Assembly: GCA_934663885.1 (NCBI GenBank)
Contig: CAKUKW010000052.1
Coordinates: forward strand, 1-10,413
Direction: 5' to 3'
Source: an uncultured Tidjanibacter sp.
GTDB taxonomy: Bacteria > Bacteroidota > Bacteroidia > Bacteroidales > Rikenellaceae
DNA: 10,413 nucleotides
Part shown: piece after piece, positions 7,159 to 10,413 of the stretch
How the letters are laid out: each line of letters opens with the position of its first letter
How positions within the stretch are numbered: the first letter of the stretch is position 1
Notes under the pieces: model-generated
Database searches by the model: none
What the model was told of the DNA's origin: nothing
Seen by the model: only the letters and a program-made list of their open reading frames with translations
Translations under genes and position numbers: made by a program

Positions 7159-7891
7159 TTATTCGAAAGTCATGCTGATTGTGTCCGAGAACGTTTCTCC
7201 TTCGTCCGTAGTGAGCGTCACGGTGATATGGTGGATCTTGTTTTCGGACGGGAGGGTGGTGAATTCCAAAATAGCAATTCTCTGACAATTCCCGCTTCAC
7301 AATAATACCATATCTTCCGGCTTGAGTTGTGAGACAGGCTTACTGAAAGGATGATAGCCGTTCTTTCCTTGTGCAATACTCCCTGATTGGTATCCTCCAA
7401 AATATTTCTCTATCAACGGATAATAGTCACCCTTCTTCCAGTCGAATTTGTCTTTATATCCGCTGTCGATATACTTTTTAGGGGAAACCGAATGGAACAT
7501 TGTAATATCGGCCAGAGAACTTCCTGCCGGACGCGTCGCATCCCAATCGGCGTCGCTCGTTATTTCCACTGCAGTGAAATCGGTATCCATATGCCTCGGA
7601 ACCTGTCCGGGATACACTTCTTCAAATTTCCGGTTATAGGACATATCATTGTGTTTCTCGCACAGGCGGCCGTATTCGGTTTTTTTTCTCCCGTCGAACG
7701 AAAATCGCATAAGAGCTTAAGGTCTGAAAGTCTAATGCTTATCAGTTTGTTTTCCAATTCATAAAGTTTGAGTTCGTTCGATTTGTAATATGCCGCTACC
7801 ATCGACCTACGTAATGCCATTCTGGCGGCTCGCAGGAGAAGGTCAGTAGAACAGCACACAGTATAACTATTTTTATTATCGTCCTTTTCAT
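7159..7891 (-). pseudogene. Broken lipoprotein gene downstream of the C10 peptidase remnant
   Basis: Three pieces in two or three frames describe one protein. An ATG at 7891 starts a lipoprotein signal (MKRTIIKIVILCAVLLTFSC, lipobox TFSC), but that frame ends at TAG 7796-7798. A second frame (SNELKLYELENKLISIRLSDL) continues to about 7680. The third frame carries on from the A8 run at 7680-7687 (TEYGRLCEKHNDMSYNRKF, then RPAGSSLADITMFHSVSPKK, then SQLKPEDMVLL) until TGA at 7297-7299. After that TGA the same frame remains coding-like (SGNCQRIAILEF, TLTTDEGETFSDTISM) to TAA at 7159-7161. The ending resembles a family of Bacteroides lipoproteins I associate with DUF5034, but from memory only. 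Decay is the simplest reading; sequencing error at the A8 run is possible for one lesion. It follows the peptidase by 16 nt, as a second gene in an operon would. An inhibitor or partner role is conceivable, not shown. Confidence 0.7.
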
Positions 7892-7907
7892 AATTACGGT
7901 TTTAAAC

Positions 7908-8372
7908 TTATGGTTTGCTGTATGTAATTATCCTGCAATAATCGCTGTCGTAATTGCGGACGGAGGAAGAGCTTGTTTCGTCCTCTTCCAATACAGTAGC
8001 GCCCTTATTAAGATCGAACACCCCGGAAATGTAGTAGCCGTTATGGCTGCCGTCCCATCCCCAGTTGCAGTGTACAAGTTTCTGCCTTTCTGTGCCGTAG
8101 GGCTGCCTCGAACCGTCGCTGCCGACACGGGTTTTCATCCTCGTTCGCTCCATCCAGCCATCCAGAACCCACGCGTGGCCGTAGAGTGTTGCTCTCTTCT
8201 TTGCGATAAATACAGGGCAGTTGTTCATGATAGCAGGTTTGACCAGACAGTCGCTGTATTTTTCCGATATTTCCACATTTTTGTAACTTATAGGGTGTGA
8301 CCTCATGGCGCTGGCGGCGTATTTCGGGAAAGCGAAGCTCTGGCCGCCCCAGGGCAGATGATAAAAGTGGGT
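7908..8372 (-). pseudogene. C-terminal half of a C10 (streptopain-like) cysteine peptidase
   Basis: The open frame runs from 8372 (an in-frame TAA sits at 8373-8375) to the stop at 7908-7910, about 154 residues; the first internal ATG is at 8306. It contains WGGQSFAFPKYAASAMRS, NNCPVFIA, then YGHAWVLDGW with the catalytic His (codon 8175-8177) and HCNWGWDGSHNGYYISGVFD, which parallels the streptopain His region and its NWGWGG segment. The upstream half of the fold, including the signal peptide, the propeptide and the GCVATA-type block with the catalytic Cys, is absent: the preceding bases are stops and then the queA terminator. So it cannot be an active protease, and a deletion probably removed the 5' part and promoter. 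C10 enzymes are secreted proteases of Bacteroides, Prevotella and streptococci. Confidence 0.85.
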
Positions 8373-8477
8373 TTAAAAATAGTGTACGCACCGGGCTGTT
8401 TTGTAAAGATTAAGTATCTTTTTCTAAAGATGCAACTCGCAATTGATTGTTGTTCATGAGTTAGCTGACGCATACCA
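8373..8477. other. Short spacer between queA terminator and C10 remnant, no gene seen
   Basis: This stretch has stops in the peptidase frame, no TAnnTTTG motif on the minus strand and no recognisable protease residues. It is probably the scar where the 5' half of the C10 gene was lost. No direct repeats, inverted repeats or transposase traces were recognised that would explain the deletion. Confidence 0.4.
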
Positions 8478-8508
8478 GAAAAGCCCTGCGAATTTCGCAG
8501 GGCTTTTC
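8478..8508 (-). terminator. Terminator of the truB-queA unit
   Basis: GAAAAGCCCTGCG (8478-8490) and its exact complement (8496-8508) form a 13-bp stem with a 5-nt loop, with a GC-rich core and T-ended arm on the minus strand (GGGCTTTTC). It starts 21 nt after the queA stop codon, the standard arrangement. The arms are symmetrical, so it could also stop plus-strand transcripts. Confidence 0.88.
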
Positions 8509-8529
8509 CGGTTTATTTGGAACGGGTAA

Positions 8530-9579
8530 TTACAATATAAGCATCGCGTCGCCGTACGTGCCGAAACGGTATCCTTCGTCGATGGCGGTTTTGTAGGCGT
8601 GCATGATGATATCGTATCCGCCGAAAGCGCAGACCATCATAAGCTGCGTGGACATCGGAAGGTGGAAATTGGATATCATGGAGTCCGCGACGCTGAAGTC
8701 GTAAGGACAGAATATGAACTTGTTTGTCCATCCCTCGAAGGGTTTCAGCATTCCGTTGGTGGATACGCAGCTCTCTATGGCCCTCTGAACAGTGGTTCCT
8801 ACCGCGCAAACGCGGCGCTCGCCCTGCTTGGCGTTGTTTACCATTCCGGCCGCCTCTTCGTTGATGTGTATTTTCTCGGAATCCATCTTGTGCTTGGTGA
8901 GGTCTTCGACGTCTACCGTGCGGAAATTACCCAGGCCGACATGAAGCGTTATCATGGCGCTGTTGATACCTTTTATCTCCATCCTTTTGAGCAGGTGCTT
9001 GCTGAAATGCAGGCCTGCCGTGGGAGCTGCTACCGCGCCTTCTTCCGAGGCGTATATTGTCTGGTAACGCTCCGAATCTATCGGCTCTACTTTATCGCGC
9101 ACCCATCGCGGAAGCGGGGTTTCGCCGAGCTTGAAAAGCGTTTCGCGGAACTCTTCGTAAGTGCCGTCGAAAAGGAAACGCAGTGTGCGGCCGCGCGAGG
9201 TCGTATTGTCGATTACCTCGGCTACCAGAAGGTCGTCCTCCCCGAAATAGAGCTTATTGCCTATGCGGATTTTGCGCGCCGGATCGACCAGCACGTCCCA
9301 TAGCCTCAGGTCGGCGTTAAGCTCCCTGAGAAGGAATATTTCTATTTCCGCCCCTGTTTTCTCCTTGTTGCCGTAGAGCCTGGCAGGGAATACCCGCGAG
9401 TTATTGAAGATAAAAACATCTTCCTCTTTGAAGTAATCCAGTATGTCTTTGAACACACGGTGCTCTATCTTTCCTGTTTTGCGTTCCACCACCATAAGGC
9501 GCGATTCGTCGCGGTTCTCGGTAGGGTATTGTGCGAGAAGTTTGGGCGAAAAATTGTAGTTGTACTGTGAAAGTTTCAT
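8530..9579 (-). CDS. queA: tRNA preQ1(34) S-adenosylmethionine ribosyltransferase-isomerase
   Basis: A complete 349-residue QueA, which transfers and isomerises the ribose of S-adenosylmethionine onto 7-aminomethyl-7-deazaguanine at tRNA position 34, making epoxyqueuosine; the last reduction step is done elsewhere. Family signatures are in place: [12 protein letters not shown] (59-70), [10 protein letters not shown] (151-160), [18 protein letters not shown] (176-193), [12 protein letters not shown] (211-222), [18 protein letters not shown] (298-315) and the closing YGDAMLIL. Length is normal. The [10 protein letters not shown] start fits, since family members begin within a few residues of the SxY/F pattern. 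A purine-rich AGGGAG lies only 2 nt before the ATG, too close for a classic Shine-Dalgarno. It is downstream of truB after 179 nt, and a truB-queA order is common in Bacteroidota, so both modify tRNA from one region. Confidence 0.97.
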   Translation of the reverse strand: MKLSQYNYNFSPKLLAQYPTENRDESRLMVVERKTGKIEHRVFKDILDYFKEEDVFIFNNSRVFPARLYGNKEKTGAEIEIFLLRELNADLRLWDVLVDPARKIRIGNKLYFGEDDLLVAEVIDNTTSRGRTLRFLFDGTYEEFRETLFKLGETPLPRWVRDKVEPIDSERYQTIYASEEGAVAAPTAGLHFSKHLLKRMEIKGINSAMITLHVGLGNFRTVDVEDLTKHKMDSEKIHINEEAAGMVNNAKQGERRVCAVGTTVQRAIESCVSTNGMLKPFEGWTNKFIFCPYDFSVADSMISNFHLPMSTQLMMVCAFGGYDIIMHAYKTAIDEGYRFGTYGDAMLIL

Positions 9580-9758
9580 TTCTCCCTGTTAGACTGTTAG
9601 ATATGTAGTGATGAGTCCGGCGAACCAAGGTTCCTGAAAATGGACGACGGATAACAGATTATATACGTAAAAAAAACGAATTTGTTTCAGTAACGTATAA
9701 TTTTCTCTAAATATTGTCCTGGCCGCTTATGAGCGTTCCCCAAGCCCGGCGATTACTT
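9580..9758. other. 179-nt spacer between truB and queA, nothing firm
   Basis: No TAnnTTTG promoter element, RNA gene or coding frame is supportable here. On the minus strand there is only a weak AAAC/GTTT hairpin with a T8 run near 9669-9690, which could be a poor terminator for truB. Thus it is unclear whether queA is cotranscribed with truB or has a promoter that does not fit the consensus. Confidence 0.35.
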
Positions 9759-10412
9759 TTATTGGCAATCTTCCGGCTTTATTTTCAGCGCCTCCACGAT
9801 CTCTTCCATGGAGTAGCCGTCTTCCGCCCTGAAACCGCCGCTACGGGTGCGCCTGAGATAAACCAGGTGGGCGCCGCTGCCGAGTGCTTCCCCTATTTCC
9901 CTGGCGAGTGAACGTATATATGTCCCTTTGCTGCATACGACCCTTATCTTAATTCTGGGCAGATCGCATTCGAGCAGCTCCGTTTCATAAATATTGATGA
10001 GCGCCTCGCGCATTTTCACTTCCGTACCCTCGCGGGCGTATTCGTAGGCACGGAGGCCTTCGATCTTTTTGGCGGAATATACAGGGGGCGTTTGAAGGCG
10101 TTCCCCTTCCAGCGATTTCAGTGCCTGCCCCACCGCTTCGCATGTAATATGTTCCCACGGATAGGTCGCGTCTACGGGGTGCTCGAGGTCGTAACTTGGC
10201 GTAGTGGCGCCCAGAATAATTTCGGCGACATATTCCTTTTCTTCGGCCTGCAGCTTTTCCACAGTCTTGGTGGCCTTGCCTATACAGACCAGCAGGACTC
10301 CGGTGGCAAGCGGGTCGAGTGTTCCGGCGTGGCCCACCTTGATCTTCCGGTGGCCGAGTTTCATTATAAGGAATTTTATCTTGCGCACGACGTCCGTAGA
10401 GGTCCACTCAAG
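9759..10412 (-). CDS. truB: tRNA pseudouridine(55) synthase, 5' end cut by window edge
   Basis: 217 residues plus the stop codon are visible, starting LEWTSTDVVRKIKFLI; the family usually has about 10-15 more residues before this (GxxxDKPxGWTS), so the true start lies beyond the right edge. The GTG at 10388 that could open a shorter frame is internal. TruB makes the universal pseudouridine-55 in the T loop of tRNA. The catalytic block GHAGTLDPLATGVL is intact with its nucleophilic Asp (codon 10314-10316). Further family segments are TPSYDLE, TPPVYSAKKIEGLRAYEYAR (ending at about 10028) and CSKGTYIRSLAREIGEALG. The C-terminus ends normally with EEIVEALKIKPEDCQ. It is the first visible gene of the truB-queA stretch. 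Confidence 0.96.
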   Translation of the reverse strand, partial: LEWTSTDVVRKIKFLIMKLGHRKIKVGHAGTLDPLATGVLLVCIGKATKTVEKLQAEEKEYVAEIILGATTPSYDLEHPVDATYPWEHITCEAVGQALKSLEGERLQTPPVYSAKKIEGLRAYEYAREGTEVKMREALINIYETELLECDLPRIKIRVVCSKGTYIRSLAREIGEALGSGAHLVYLRRTRSGGFRAEDGYSMEEIVEALKIKPEDCQ

Positions 10413-10413
10413 G

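Noticed and set aside
7040..7300. 86-residue minus-strand frame rich in His and Arg
   Set aside because: It is out of frame with the coding-like tail of the lipoprotein pseudogene (TLTTDEGETFSDTISM), which explains the same bases better.
8041..8391. 116-residue minus-strand frame reaching upstream of the C10 remnant
   Set aside because: It does not carry protease motifs; the C10 residues GHAWVLDGW and NWGWDG are in another frame.
8599..9303. 234-residue open frame on the plus strand
   Set aside because: It is fully antisense to queA, which has all its family motifs. No independent evidence supports it.
1..10413. CRISPR arrays, tRNA/rRNA genes, insertion sequences, phage genes
   Set aside because: No regularly spaced repeats, cloverleaf sequences, transposase or integrase motifs were recognised on either strand.

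Overview
The window looks like chromosome of a Bacteroidota species, probably order Bacteroidales. Three things point there: the gene families (S9D glutamyl endopeptidase, DUF4270 lipoprotein, an N-terminal-only glycogen-synthase-like protein, streptopain-type C10 peptidase); a TopA that ends in Bacteroidota-type C-terminal repeats instead of zinc fingers; and AT-rich TAnnTTTG motifs (the Bacteroidota -7 element) ahead of three transcription units. Genus is not determinable by eye. Every gene I can support is on the minus strand, so transcription runs from high to low coordinates.

From the right edge, in transcription order: (1) truB, with its 5' end cut by the window edge, then queA. Both are tRNA-modification enzymes, and the pair ends in a strong hairpin terminator at 8478-8508. 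(2) A decayed accessory cassette at 7159-8372. It holds the C-terminal half of a secreted C10 cysteine peptidase (catalytic His present, catalytic Cys half gone) followed 16 nt later by a lipoprotein gene broken by two frame changes and one in-frame TGA. (3) A two-gene unit: a 270-residue glycogen-synthase-like N-terminal domain overlapping by 17 bp a DUF4270 lipoprotein, ending at a perfect 17-bp hairpin (4696-4734). (4) topA, with its own promoter right after that hairpin and a leader of about 200 nt, ending at a terminator at 2107-2123. (5) A secreted S9D glutamyl endopeptidase, 676 codons visible, whose 3' end is cut by the left edge just after the catalytic serine motif GGHSYGA.

Most of the window is core housekeeping DNA (tRNA modification, DNA topology, envelope or secreted protein turnover). 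The part that behaves like accessory DNA is the C10 peptidase/lipoprotein remnant between queA and the glycogen-synthase-like gene. Next to it is a perfect A/T palindrome (7027-7057) that carries a promoter -7 element in both directions, although only the minus-strand side has a gene. I did not see a clearly new functional system; the best leads are this decaying cassette, the palindrome, the degenerate glycogen-synthase/DUF4270 pair and the long topA leader with its small ORF. No tRNA, rRNA, CRISPR array or insertion sequence was recognised.
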